From Sialis fuliginosa (lineage: Eukaryota; Arthropoda; Insecta; Megaloptera; Sialidae), in the NCBI GenBank assembly GCA_961205875.1, contig OY540813.1, positions 19,253,001 through 19,317,000 of the forward strand: DNA of 64,000 bases, written 5' to 3'. The notes beneath the pieces are model-generated. The model saw only the letters and a list, made by a program, of their open reading frames with translations, was not told the DNA's origin and made no database searches. The translations under genes and the position numbers were made by a program. How positions within the stretch are numbered: position 1 is the stretch's first letter; each line of letters opens with the position of its first letter. Positions 15,001 through 30,000 of this stretch are shown here, in pieces.

Positions 15001-18000
15001 GACCGGTGAAGGCTCTAACACCTTTTCAATTATTTTGTCTATTTTTTCAACCGCCTTTGTCACTTCTGTGACCTCGACAACTTTTTCAACAGATTCAACT
15101 TTCTCTGGTATTTTCTCTACAGCTTTTTCATCCACGACGTCTGGTTTGTCAGAAGTTTCAGGTGTTTTAGCTTTAATTTCGTCTAGTGGTGATTTAGGTG
15201 CTTCATCGACCGGTGAGGGCTCTGACACCTTTTCGATTATTTTGTCTATTTTTTCAAACGCCTTTGTCACTTCTGTGACCTCGACAACTTTTTCAACAGA
15301 TTCAACTTTCTCTGGTATTTTCTCTACAGCTTTTACATCGACGACGTCTGGTTTGTCAGCAGTTTCAGGTGTTTTAGCTTTAATTTCGTCTAGTGGTGAT
15401 TTAGGTGCTTCATCGACCGGTGAGGGCTCTGACACCTTTTCGATTATTTTGTCTATTTTTTCAAACGCCTTTGTCACTTCTGTGACCTCGACAACTTTCT
15501 CAACAGATTCAACTTTCTCTGGTATTTTCTCTACAGCTTTTTCATCGACGACGTCTGGTTTGTCAGCAGTTTCAGGTGTTTTAGCTTTAATTTCGTCTAA
15601 TGGTGATTTAGGTGCTTCCTCGACCGGTGAAGGCTCTGTGACCTTTTCAATTATTTTGTCTATTTTTTCAACCGTCTTTGTTACTTCTGTGATCTCGACA
15701 ACTTTTTCAATAGATTCAACTTTCTCTGGTATTTTCTCTACAGCTTTTTCATCGACGACGTCTGGTTTGTCAGCAGTTTCAGGTGTTTTAGCTTTAATTT
15801 CGTCTTGTGGTGGTTTAGGTGCTTCCTCGACCGGTGAAGGCTCTGACACCTTTTCAATTATTTTGTCTATTTTTTCAACCGTCTTTGTTACTTCTGTGAT
15901 CTCGACAACTTTTTCAACAGATTCAACTTTCTCTGGTATTTTATCTACAGCTTTTTCATCGACGACGTCTGGTTTGTCAGCAGTTTCAGGTGTTTTAGCT
16001 TTAATTTCGTCGATTGGTGATTTAGGTGCTTCCTCGACCGGTGAAGGCTCTGACACCTTTTCAATTATTTTGTCTATTTTTTTAACCGCCTTTGTCACTT
16101 CTGTGACCTCGACAACTTTTTCATCAGATTCAACTGTCTCTGGTATTTTCTCTACGGCTTTTTCATCGACGACGTCTGGTTTGTCAGCAGTTTCAGGTGT
16201 TTTAGCTTTAATTTCGTCGATTGGTGATTTAGGTGCTTCCTCGACCGGTGAAGGCTCTGACACCTTTTCAATTATTTTGTCTATTTTTTCAACCGCCTTT
16301 GTCACTTCTGTAACCTCGACAACTTTTTCAACAGATTCAACTTTCTCTGGTATTTTCTCTACAGCTTTTTCATCGACGACGTCTGGTTTGTCAGCAGTTT
16401 CAGGTGTCTTAGCTTTAATTTCGTCTAGTGGTGATTTAGGTGCTTCATCGACCGGTGAAGGCTCTGACACCTTTTCAATTATTTTGTCTATTTTTTCAAC
16501 CGCCTTTATCACTTCTGTGACCTCGACAACTTTTTCAACAGATTCAATTTTCTCTGGTATTTTCTCTACAGCTTTTTCATCGACGACGTCTGGTTTGTCA
16601 GCAGTTTCAGGTGTTTTAGCTTTAATTTCGTCGATTGGTGATTTAAGTGCTTCATCGACCGGTGAAGGCTCTGACACCTTTTCAATTATTTTGTCTATTT
16701 TTTCAACCGCCTTTGTCACTTCTGTGACCTCGACAACTTTTTCAACAGATTCAACTTTCTCTGGTATTTTCTCTACAGCTTTTTCATCGACGACGTCTGG
16801 TTTGTCAGAAGTTTCAGGTGTTTTAGCTTTAATTTCGTCTAGTGGTGATTTAGGTGCTTCATCGACCGGTGAAGGCTCTGACACCTTTTCAATTATTTTG
16901 TCTATTTTTTCAACCGCCTTTGTCACTTCTGTGACCTCGACAACTTTTTCAACAGATTCAACTGTCTCTGGTATTTTCTCTACAGCTTTTTCATCGACGA
17001 CGTCTGGTTTGTCAGCAGTTTCAGGTGTTTTAGCTTTAATTTCGTCTAGTGGTGATTTAGGTGCTTCATCGACCGGTGAGGGCTCTGACACCTTTTCGAT
17101 TATTTTGTCTATTTTTTCAAACGCCTTTGTCACTTCTGTGACCTCGACCACTTTTTCAACAGATTCAACTTTCTCTGGTATTTTCTCTACAGCTTTTTCA
17201 TCGACGACGTCTGGTTTGTCAGCAGTTTCAGGTGTTTTAGCTTTAATTTCGTCTAGTGGTGATTTAGGTGCTTCATCGACCGGTGAAGGCTCTGACACCT
17301 TTTCAATTATTTTGTCTATTTTTTTAACCGCCCTAGTCACTTCTGTGACTTCGACAACTTTTTCAATAGATTCAACTTTCTCTGGTATTTTCTCTACAGC
17401 TTTTTCATCGACGACGTCTGGTTTGTCAGCAGTTTCAGGTGTTTTAGCTTTAATTTCGTCTAATGGTGATTTAGGTGCTTCCTCGACCGGTGAAGGCTCT
17501 GTGACTTTTTCAATTATTTTGTCTATTTTTTCAACCGTCTTTGTTACTTCTGTGATCTCGACAACTTTTTCAACAGATTCAACTTTCTCTGGTATTTTCT
17601 CTACAGCTTTTTCATCGACGACGTCTGGTTTGTCAGCAGTTTCAGGTGTTTTAGCTTTAATTTCGTCTAGTGGTGATTTAGGTGCTTGATCGACCGGTGA
17701 AGGCTCTGACACCTTTTCAATTATTTTGTCTATTTTTTTAACCGCCCTAGTTACTTCTGTGACCTCGACAACTTTTTCAACAGATTCAACTTTCTCTGGT
17801 ATTTTCTCTACAGCTTTTTCATCGACGACGTCTGGTTTGTCAGCAGTTTCAGGTGTTTTAGCTTTAATTTCGTCTAGTGGTGATTTAGGTGCTTCATCGA
17901 CCGGTGAAGGCTCTGACACCTTTTCAATTATTTTGTCTATTTTTTCAACCGCCTTTGTCACTTCTGTGACCTCGACAACTTTTTCAACAGATTCAACTTT

Positions 18001-21000
18001 CTCTGGTATTTTCTCTACAGCTTTTTCATCGACGACGTCTGGTTTGTCAGCAGTTTCAGGTGTCTTAGCTTTAATTTCGTCTAGTGGTGATTTAGGTGCT
18101 TCATCGACCGGTGAAGGCTCTGACACCTTTTCAATTATTTTGTCTATTTTTTCAACCGCCTTTATCACTTCTGTGACCTCGACAACTTTTTCAACAGATT
18201 CAATTTTCTCTGGTATTTTCTCTACAGCTTTTTCATCGACGACGTCTGGTTTGTCAGCAGTTTCAGGTGTTTTAGCTTTAATTTCGTCGATTGGTGATTT
18301 AAGTGCTTCATCGACCGGTGAAGGCTCTGACACCTTTACAATTATTTTGTCTATTTTTTCAACCGCCTTTGTCACTTCTGTGACCTCGACAACTTTTTCA
18401 ACAGATTCAATTTTCTCTGGTATTTTCTCTACAGCTTTTTCATCGACGACGTCTGGTTTGTCATCAGTTTCAGGTGTTTTAGCTTTAATTTCGTCTATTG
18501 GTGATTTAGGTGCTTCCTTGACCGGTGAAGGCTCTGACACCTTTTCAATTATTTTGTCTATTTTTTCAACCGTCTTTGTCACTTCTGTGACCTCGACAAC
18601 TTTTTCAACAGATTCAACTGTCTCTGGTATTTTCTCTACAGCTTTTTCATCGACGACGTCTGGTTTGTCAGCAGTTTCAGGTGTTTTAGCTTTAATTTCG
18701 TCTAGTGGTGATTTAGGTGCTTCATCGACCGGTGAGGGCTCTGTGACCTTTTCAATTATTTTTTCTATTTTTTCAACCGCCTTTGTCACTTCTGTGACCT
18801 CGACAACTTTTTCAACAGATTCAATTTTCTCTGGTATTTTCTCTACAGCTTTTTCATCGACGACGTCTGGTTTGTCAGCAGTTTCAGGTGTTTTAGCTTT
18901 AATTTCGTCTATTGGTGATTTAGGTGCTTCATCGACCGGTGAAGGCTCTGACACCTTTTCGATTATTTTGTCTATTTTTTCAAACGCCTTTGTCACATCT
19001 GTTACCTCGACAACTTTTTCAACAGATTCAACTTTCTCTGGTATTTTCTCTACAGCTTTTTCATCGACGACGTCTGGTTTGTCAGCAGTTTCAGGTGTTT
19101 TAGCTTTAATTTCGTCTATTGGTGATTTAGGTGCTTCCTCGACCGATGAAGGCTCTGTGACCTTTTCAATTAATTTGTCTATTTTTTCAACCGTCTTTGT
19201 TACTTCTGGGATCTCGACAACTTTTTCAATACATTCAACTTTCTCTGGTATTTTCTCTACAGCTTTTTCATCGACGACGTCTGGTTTGTCAGCAGTTTCA
19301 GGTGTCTTAGCTTTAATTTCGTCTAGTGGTGATTTAGGTGCTTCCTCGACCGGTGAAGGCTCTGTGACCTTTTCAATTATTTTGTCTATTTTTTCAACCG
19401 TCTTTGTTACTTCTGTGATCTCGACAACTTTTTCAACAGATTCAACTTTCTCTGGTATTTTTTCTACAGCTTTTTCATCGACGACGTCTGGTTTGTCAGC
19501 AGTTTCAGGTGTATTAGCTTTAATTTTGTCTAGTGGTGATTTAGGTGCTTCATCGACCGGTGAAGGCTCTGACACCTTTTCAATTATTTTGTCTATTTTA
19601 TTAACCGCCCTAGTCACTTCTGTGACTTCGACAACTTTTTCAATAGATTCAACTTTCTCTGGTATTTTCTCTACAGCTTTTTCATCGACGACGTCTGGTT
19701 TGTCAGCAGTTTCAGGTGTTTTAGCTTTAATTTCGTCGATTGGTGATTTAGGTGCTTCCTCGACCGGTGAAGGCTCTGACACCTTTTCAATTATTTTGTC
19801 TATTTTTTCAACCGCCTTTGTCACTTCTGTGACCTCGACAACTTTTTCAACAGATTCAACTTTCTCTGGTATTTTCTCTACAGCTTTTTCATCGACGACG
19901 TCTGGTTTGTCAGCAGTTTCAGGTGTTTTAGATTTAATTTCGTCTAGTGGTGATTTAGGTGCTTCATCGACCGGTGAGGGCTCTGACACCTTTTCGATTA
20001 TTTTGTCTATTTTTTCAAACGCCTTTGTCACTTCTGTGACCTCGACAACTTTTTCAACAGATTCAACTTTCTCTGGTATTTTCTCTACAGCTTTTTCATC
20101 GACGACGTCTGGTTTGTCAGCAGTTTCAGGTGTTTTAGCTTTAATTTCGTCTATTGGTGATTTAGGTGCTTCATCGACCGGTGAAGGCTCTGACACCTTT
20201 TCAATTATTTTGTCTATTTTTTCAAACGCCTTTGTCACTTCTGTGACCTCGACAACTTTTTCAACAGATTCAACTTTCTCTGGTATTTTCTCTACAGCTT
20301 TTTCATCGACGACGTCTGGTTTGTCAGCAGTTTCAGGTGTCTTAGCTTTAATTTCGTCTAGTGGTGATTTAGGTGCTTCATCGACCGGTGAGGGCTCTGA
20401 CACCTTTTCGATTATTTTGTCTATTTTTTCAAACGCCTTTGTCACTTCTGTGACCTCGACAACTTTTTCAACAGATTCAACTTTCTCTGGTATTTTCTCT
20501 ACAGCTTTTTCATCGACGACGTCTGGTTTGTCAGCAGTTTCAGGTGTTTTAGCTTTAATTTCGTCTATTGGTGATTTAGGTGCTTCATCGACCGGTGAAG
20601 GCTCTGACACCTTTTCAATTATTTTGTCTATTTTTTCAAACGCCTTTGTCACTACTGTGACCTCGACAACTTTTTCAACAGATTCAACTTTCTCTGGTAT
20701 TTTCTCTACAGCTTTTTCATCGACGACGTCTGGTTTGTCAGCAGTTTCAGGTGTTTTAGCTTTAATTTCGTCTAGTGGTGATTTAGGTGCTTCATCGACC
20801 GGTGAAGGCTCTGACACCTTTTCAATTATTTTGTCTATTTTTTCAACCGCCTTTGTCACTTCTGTGACATCGACAACTTTTTCAACAGATTCAACTGTCT
20901 CTGGTATTTTCTCTACGGCTTTTTCATCGACGACGTCTGGTTTGTCAGTAGTTTCAGGTGTTTTAGCTTTAATTTCGTCTATTGGTGATTTAGGTGCTTC

Positions 21001-24000
21001 CTCGACCGGTGATGGCTCTGACACCTTTTCAATTATTTTGTCTATTTTTTCAACCGCCTTTGTCACTTCTGTGACATCGACAACTTTTTCAACAGATTCA
21101 ACTGTCTCTGGTATTTTCTCTACGGCTTTTTCATCGACGACGTCTGGTTTGTCAGCAGTTTCAGGTGTTTTAGCTTTAATTTCGTCTATTGGTGATTTAG
21201 GTGCTTCCTCGACCGGTGATGGCTCTGACACCTTTTCAATTATTTTGTCTATTTTTTCAACCGCCTTTGTCACTTCTGTGACATCGACAACTTTTTCAAC
21301 AGATTCAACTGTCTCTGGTATTTTCTCTACGGCTTTTTCATCGACGACGTCTGGTTTGTCAGCAGTTTCAGGTGTTTTAGCTTTAATTTCGTCGATTGGT
21401 GATTTAGGTGCTTCCTCGACCGGTGAAGGCTCTGACACCTTTTCAATTATTTTGTCTATTTTTTCAACCGCCTTTGTCACTTCTGTGACCTCGACAACTT
21501 TTTCAACAGATTCAATTTTCTCTGGTATTTTCTCTACAGCTTTTTCATCGACGACGTCTGGTTTGTCAGCAGTTTTAGGTGTTTTAGCTTTAATTTCGTC
21601 GATTGGTGATTTAAGTGCTTCATCGACCGGTGAAGGCTCTGACACCTTTTCAATTATTTTGTCTATTTTTTCAACCGCCTTTGTCACTTCTGTGACCTCG
21701 ACAACTTTTTCAACAGATTCAACTTTCTCTGGTATTTTCTCTACAGCTTTTTCATCGACGACGTCTGGTTTGTCAGAAGTTTCAGGTGTTTTAGCTTTAA
21801 TTTCGTCTAGTGGTGATTTAGGTGCTTCATCGACCGGTGAAGGCTCTGACACCTTTTCAATTATTTTGTCTATTTTTTCAACCGCCTTTGTCACTTCTGT
21901 GACCTCGACAACTTTTTCAACAGATTCAACTGTCTCTGGTATTTTCTCTACAGCTTTTTCATCGACGACGTCTGGTTTGTCAGCAGTTTCAGGTGTTTTA
22001 GCTTTAATTTCGTCTAGTGGTGATTTAGGTGCTTCATCGACCGGTGAGGGCTCTGACACCTTTTCGATTATTTTGTCTATTTTTTCAAACGCCTTTGTCA
22101 CTTCTGTGACCTCGACAACTTTTTCAACAGATTCAACTTTCTCTGGTATTTTCTCTACAGCTTTTTCATCGACGACGTCTGGTTTGTCAGCAGTTTCAGG
22201 TGTTTTAGCTTTAATTTCGTCTAGTGGTGATTTAGGTGCTTCATTGACCGGTGAAGGCTCTGACACCTTTTCAATTATTTTGTCTATTTTTTTAACCGCC
22301 CTAGTCACTTCTGTGACTTCGACAACTTTTTCAATAGATTCAACTTTCTCTGGTATTTTCTCTACAGCTTTTTCATCGACGACGTCTGGTTTGTCAGCAG
22401 TTTCAGGTGTTTTAGCTTTAATTTCGTCTAATGGTGATTTAGGTGCTTCCTCGACCGGTGAAGGCTCTGACACCTTTTCAATTATTTTGTCTATTTTTTC
22501 AACCGTCTTTGTTACTTCTGTGATCTCGACAACTTTTTCAACAGATTCAAATTTCTCTGGTATTTTCTCTACAGCTTTTTCATCGACGACGTCTGGTTTG
22601 TCAGCAGTTTCAGGTGTTTTAGCTTTAATTTCGTCTAGTGGTGATTTAGGTGCTTCATCGACCGGTGAAGGCTCTGACACCTTTTCAATTATTTTGTCTA
22701 TTTTTTTAACCGCCCTAGTCACTTCTGTGATCTCGACAACTTTTTCAACAGATACAACTTTCTCTGGTATTTTCTCTACAGCTTTTTCATCGACGACGTC
22801 TGGTTTGTCAGCAGTTTCAGGTGTCTTAGCTTTAATTTCGTCTAGTGGTGATTGTGGTGCTTCCTCGACCGGTGAAGGCTCTGACACCTTTTCAATTATT
22901 TTGTCTATTTTTTCAACCGCCTTTGTCACTTCTGTGACCTCGACAACTTTTTCAACAGATTCAACTTTCTCTGGTATTTTCTCTACAGCTTTTTCATCGA
23001 CGACGTCTGGTTTGTCAGCAGTTTCAGGTGTTTTAGCTTTAATTTCGTCTAGTGGTGATTTAGGTGCTTCATCGACCGGTGAAGGCTCTGACACCTTTTC
23101 AATTATTTTGTCTATTTTTTCAACCGTCTTTGTTACTTCTGTGATCTCGACAACTTTTTCAACAGATTCAACTTTCTCTGGTATTTTATCTACAGCTTTT
23201 TCATCGACGACGTCTGGTTTGTCAGCAGTTTCAGGTGTTTTAGCTTTAATTTCGTCTAGTGGTGATTTAGGTGCTTCATCGACCGGTGAGGGCTCTGTGA
23301 CCTTTTCAATTATTTTTTCTATTTTTTCAACCGCCTTTGTCACTTCTGTGACCTCGACAATTTTTTCAACAGACTCAACTTTCTCTGGTATTTTCTCTAC
23401 AGCTTTTTCATCGACGACGTCTGGTTTGTCAGAAGTTTCAGGTGTTTTACCTTTAATTTCGTCTAGTGGTGATTTAGGTGCTTCATCGACCGGTGAATGC
23501 TCTGACACCTTTACAATTATTTTGTCTATTTTTTCAACCACCTTTGTCACTTCTGTGACCTCGACAACTTTTTCAACAGATTCAATTTTCTCTGGTATTT
23601 TCTCTACAGCTTTTTCATCGACGACGTCTGGTTTGTCAGCAGTTTCAGGTGTTTTAGCTTTAATTTCGTCTATTGGTGATTTAGGTGCTTCATCGACCGG
23701 TGAAGGCTCTGACACCTTTTCAATTATTTTGTCTATTTTTTCAACCGCCTTTGTCACTTCTGTGACCTCGACAACTTTTTCAACAGATTCAACTGTCTCT
23801 GGTATTTTCTCTACAGCTTTTTCATCGACGACGTCTGGTTTGTCAGCAGTTTCAGGTGTTTTAGCTTTAATTTCGTCTAGTGGTGATTTAGGTGCTTCAT
23901 CGACCGGTGAGGGCTCTGACACCTTTTCGATTATTTTGTCTATTTTTTCAACCGCCTTTGTCACTTCTGTGACCTCGACAACTTTTTCAACAGATTCAAC

Positions 24001-27000
24001 TTTCTCTGGTATTTTCTCTACAGCTTTTTCATCGACGACGTCTGGTTTGTCAGCAGTTTCAGGTGTCTTAGCTTTAATTTCGTCTAGTGGTGATTTAGGT
24101 GCTTCATCGACCGGTGAAGGCTCTGACACCTTTTCAATTATTTTGTCTATTTTTTCAACCGCCTTTGTCACTTCTGTGACCTCGACAACTTTTTCAACAG
24201 ATTCAATTTTCTCTGGTATTTTCTCTACAGCTTTTTCATCGACGACGTCTGGTTTGTCAGCAGTTTCAGGTGTTTTAGCTTTAATTTCGTCGATTGGTGA
24301 TTTAAGTGCTTCATCGACCGGTGAAGGCTCTGACACCTTTACAATTATTTTGTCTATTTTTTCAACCGCCTTTGTCACTTCTGTGACCTCGACAACTTTT
24401 TCAACAGATTCAATTTTCTCTGGTATTTTCTCTACAGCTTTTTCATCGACGACGTCTGGTTTGTCAGCAGTTTCAGGTGTTTTAGCTTTAATTTCGTCTA
24501 TTGGTGATTTAGGTGCTTCCTTGACCGGTGAAGGCTCTGACACCTTTTCAATTATTTTGTCTATTTTTTCAACCGCCTTTGTCACTTCTGTGACTTCGAC
24601 AACTTTTTCAACAGATTCAACTGTCTCTGGTATTTTCTCTACAGCTTTTTCATCGACGACGTCTGGTTTGTCAGCAGTTTCAGGTGTTTTAGCTTTAATT
24701 TCGTCTAGTGGTGATTTAGGTGCTTCATCGACCGGTGAGGGCTCTGTGACCTTTTCAATTATTTTTTCTATTTTTTCAACCGCCTTTGTCACTTCTGTGA
24801 CCTCGACAATTTTTTCAACAGACTCAACTTTCTCTGGTATTTTCTCTACAGCTTTTTCATCGACGACGTCTGGTTTGTCAGAAGTTTCAGGTGTTTTACC
24901 TTTAATTTCGTCTAGTGGTGATTTAGGTGCTTCATCGACCGGTGAATGCTCTGACACCTTTACAATTATTTTGTCTATTTTTTCAACCGCCTTTGTCACT
25001 TCTGTGACCTCGACAACTTTTTCAACAGATTCAATTTTCTCTGGTATTTTCTCTACAGCTTTTTCATCGACGACGTCTGGTTTGTCAGCAGTTTCAGGTG
25101 TTTTAGCTTTAATTTCGTCTATTGGTGATTTAGGTGCTTCATCGACCGGTGAAGGCTCTGACACCTTTTCAATTATTTTGTCTATTTTTTCAACCGCCTT
25201 TGTCACTTCTGTGACCTCGACAACTTTTTCAACAGATTCAACTGTCTCTGGTATTTTCTCTACAGCTTTTTCATCGACGACGTCTGGTTTGTCAGCAGTT
25301 TCAGGTGTTTTAGCTTTAATTTCGTCTATTGGTGATTTAGGTGCTTCATCGACCGGTGAAGGCTCTGACACCTTTTCAATTATTTTGTCTATTTTTTCAA
25401 CCGCCTTTGTCACTTCTGTGACCTCGACAACTTTCTCAACAGATTCAACTGTCTCTGGTATTTTCTCTACAGCTTTTTCATCGACGACGTCTGGTTTGTC
25501 AGCAGTTTCAGGTGTTTTAGCTTTAATTTCGTCTAGTGGTGATTTAGGTGCTTCATCGACCGGTGAGGGCTCTGACACCTTTTCGATTATTTTGTCTATT
25601 TTTTCAAACGCCTTTGTCACATCTGTTACCTCGACAACTTTTTCAACAGATTCAACTTTCTCTGGTATTTTCTCTACAGCTTTTTCATCGACGACGTCTG
25701 GTTTGTCAGCAGTTTCAGGTGTTTTAGCTTTAATTTCGTCTATTGGTGATTTAGGTGCTTCCTCGACCGATGAAGGCTCTGACACCTTTTCGATTATTTT
25801 GTCTATTTTTTCAAACGCCTTTGTCACATCTGTTACCTCGACAACTTTTTCAACAGATTCAACTTTCTCTGGTATTTTCTCTACAGCTTTTTCATCGACG
25901 ACGTCTGGTTTGTCAGCAGTTTCAGGTGTTTTAGCTTTAATTTCGTCTATTGGTGATTTAGGTGCTTCCTCGACCGATGAAGGCTCTGTGACCTTTTCAA
26001 TTAATTTGTCTATTTTTTCAACCGTCTTTGTTACTTCTGGGATCTCGACAACTTTTTCAATACATTCAACTTTCTCTGGTATTTTCTCTACAGCTTTTTC
26101 ATCGACGACGTCTGGTTTGTCAGCAGTTTCAGGTGTCTTAGCTTTAATTTCGTCTAGTGGTGATTTAGGTGCTTCCTCGACCGGTGAAGGCTCTGTGACC
26201 TTTTCAATTATTTTGTCTATTTTTTCAACCGTCTTTGTTACTTCTGTGATCTCGACAACTTTTTCAACAGATTCAACTTTCTCTGGTATTTTTTCTACAG
26301 CTTTTTCATCGACGACGTCTGGTTTGTCAGCAGTTTCAGGTGTTTTAGCTTTAATTTCGTCTAGTGGTGATTTAGGTGCTTCATCGACCGGTGAAGGCTC
26401 TGACACCTTTTCAATTATTTTGTCTATTTTTTTAACCGCCCTAGTCACTTCTGTGACTTCGACAACTTTTTCAATAGATTCAACTTTCTCTGGTATTTTC
26501 TCTACAGCTTTTTCATCGACGACGTCTGGTTTGTCAGCAGTTTCAGGTGTTTTAGCTTTAATTTCGTCGATTGGTGATTTAGGTGCTTCCTCGACCGGTG
26601 AAGGCTCTGACACCTTTTCAATTATTTTGTCTATTTTTTCAACCGCCTTTGTCACTTCTGTGACCTCGACAACTTTTTCAACAGATTCAACTGTCTCTGG
26701 TATTTTCTCTACAGCTTTTTCATCGACGACGTCTGGTTTGTCAGCAGTTTCAGGTGTTTTAGATTTAATTTCGTCTAGTGGTGATTTAGGTGCTTCATCG
26801 ACCGGTGAGGGCTCTGACACCTTTTCGATTATTTTGTCTATTTTTTCAAACGCCTTTGTCACTTCTGTGACCTCGACAACTTTTTCAACAGATTCAACTT
26901 TCTCTGGTATTTTCTCTACAGCTTTTTCATCGACGACGTCTGGTTTGTCAGCAGTTTCAGGTGTTTTAGCTTTAATTTCGTCTATTGGTGATTTAGGTGC

Positions 27001-30000
27001 TTCATCGACCGGTGAAGGCTCTGACACCTTTTCAATTATTTTGTCTATTTTTTCAAACGCCTTTGTCACTTCTGTGACCTCGACAACTTTTTCAACAGAT
27101 TCAACTTTCTCTGGTATTTTCTCTACAGCTTTTTCATCGACGACGTCTGGTTTGTCAGCAGTTTCAGGTGTCTTAGCTTTAATTTCGTCTAGTGGTGATT
27201 TAGGTGCTTCATCGACCGGTGAGGGCTCTGACACCTTTTCGATTATTTTGTCTATTTTTTCAAACGCCTTTGTCACTTCTGTGACCTCGACAACTTTTTC
27301 AACAGATTCAACTTTCTCTGGTATTTTCTCTACAGCTTTTTCATCGACGACGTCTGGTTTGTCAGCAGTTTCAGGTGTTTTAGCTTTAATTTCGTCTAGT
27401 GGTGATTTAGGTGCTTCATCGACCGGTGAAGGCTCTGACACCTTTTCAATTATTTTGTCTATTTTTTCAACCGCCTTTGTCACTTCTGTGACCTCGACAA
27501 CTTTTTCAACAGATTCAATTTTCTCTGGTATTTTCTCTACAGCTTTTTCATCGACGACGTCTGGTTTGTCAGCAGTTTCAGGTGTTTTAGCTTTAATTTC
27601 GTCTAGTGGTGATTTAGGTGCTTCCTCGACCGGTGAAGGCTCTGACACCTTTTCAATTATTTTGTCTATTTTTTCAACCGCCTTTGTCACTACTGTGACC
27701 TCGACAACTTTTTCAACAGATTCAACTTTCTCTGGTATTTTCTCTACAGCTTTTTCATCGACGACGTCTGGTTTGTCAGCAGTTTCAGGTGTTTTAGCTT
27801 TAATTTCGTCTAGTGGTGATTTAGGTGCTTCATCGACCGGTGAAGGCTCTGACACCTTTTCAATTATTTTGTCTATTTTTTTAACCGCCCTAGTCACTTC
27901 TGTGACTTCGACAACTTTTTCAATAGATTCAACTTTCTCTGGTATTTTCTCTACAGCTTTTTCATCGACGACGTCTGGTTTGTCAGCAGTTTCAGGTGTT
28001 TTAGCTTTAATTTCGTCTTGTGGTGGTTTAGGTGCTTCCTCGACCGGTGAAGGCTCTGACACCTTTTCAATTATTTTGTCTATTTTTTCAACCGCCTTTG
28101 TCACTTCTGTGACCTCGACAACTTTTTCAACAGATTCAACTTTCTCTGGTATTTTTTCTACAGCTTTTTCATCGACGACGTCTGGTTTGTCAGAAGTTTC
28201 AGGTGTTTTAGCTTTAATTTCGTCTATTGGTGATTTAGGTGCTTCATTGACCGGTGAAAGCTCTGACACCTTTTCAATTATTTTGTCTATTTTTTCAACC
28301 GCCTTTGTCACTTCTGTAACCTCGACAACTTTTTTAACAGATTCAACTTTCTCTGGTATTTTCTCTACAGCTTTTTCATCGACGACGTCTGGTTTGTCAG
28401 TAGTTTCAGGTGTTTTAGCTTTAATTTCGTCTATTAGTGATTTAGGTGCTTCCTCGACCGGTGAAGGCTCTGACACCTTTTCAATTATTTTGTCTATTTT
28501 TTCAACCGCCTTTGTCACTTCTGTGACCTCGACAACTTTTTCAACGGATTCAACTTTCTTTGGTATTTTCTCTACTGATTTTTCATCGACGACGTCTGGT
28601 TTGTCAGAAGTTTCAGGTGTTTTAGCTTTAATTTCGTCTAGTGGTGATTTAGGTGCTTCCTCGACCGGTGTAGGCTCTGACACCTTTTCAATTATTTTGT
28701 CTATTTTTTCAATCGTCTTTGTTACTTCTGTGACCTCGACAACTTTTTCAACAGATTCAACTTCCTCAGGTATTTTCTCTACAGCTTTTTCATCGTAGAC
28801 GTCTGGTTTGTCAGCAGTTTCAGGTGTTTTAGCTTTAATTTCGTCTAGTGGTGGTTTAGGTGCTTCCTCGACCGGTGAAGGCTCTGACACCTTTTCAATT
28901 ATTTTGTCTATTTTTTCAACCGCCTTTGTCACTTTTGTGACCTCGACAGCTTTTTCAACAGATTCAACATTCTCTGGTATTTTCTCTACAGCTTTTTCAT
29001 CGACGACGTCTGGTTTGTCAGCAGTTTCAGGTGTTTTAGCCTTAATTTCGTCTAGTGGTGATTTAGGTGCTTCATCGACCGGTGAAGGCTCTGACACCTT
29101 TTCAATTATTTTGTCTATTTTTTCAACCGTCTTTGTCACTTCTGTGACCTCGACAAATTTTTCAACAGATTCAACTTTCTCTGGTATTTTCTCTACAGCT
29201 TTTTTATCGACGACATCTGGTTTGTCAGCAGTTTCAGGTGTTTTAGCTTTAATTTCGTCTAGTGGTGATTTAGGTGCTTCATCGACCGGTGAAGGCTCTG
29301 ACAACTTTTCAATTATTTTGTCCATTTTTTCAACCGCTTTTGTCACTTCTCTGACCTCGACAACTTTTTCAACAGATTCAACTTTCTCTGGTATTTTCTC
29401 TACAGCTTTTTCATCGACGACGTCTGGTTTGTCAGTAGTTTCAGGTGTTTTAGCTTTAATTTCGTCTATTAGTGATTTAGGTGCTTCCTCGACCGGTGAA
29501 GGCTCTGACACCTTTTCAATTATTTTGTCTATTTTTTCAACCGCTTTTGTCACTTCTGTGACCTCGACAACTTTTTCAACAGATTCAACTTTCTCTGGTA
29601 TTTTTTCTACAGCTTTTTCATCGACGACGTCTGGTTTGTCAGAAGTTTCAGGTGTTTTAGCTTTAATTTCGTCTAGTGGTGATTTAGGTGCTTCATCGAC
29701 CGGTGAAGGCTCTGACACCTTTTCAATTATTTTGTCTATTTTTTCAACCGCCTTTGTCACTACTGTGACCTCGACAACTTTTTCAACAGGTTCAACTTTC
29801 TCTGGTATTTTCTCTACAGCTTTTTCATCGACGACGTCTGGTTTGTCAGCAGTTTCAGGTGTTTTAGCTTTAATTTCGTCTAGTGGTGATTTAGGTGCTT
29901 CCTCGACCGGTGAAGGCTCTGACACCTTTTCAATTATTTTGTCTATTTTTTCAACCGCCTTTGTCACTTCTGTGACCTCGACAACTTTTTCAACAGATTC

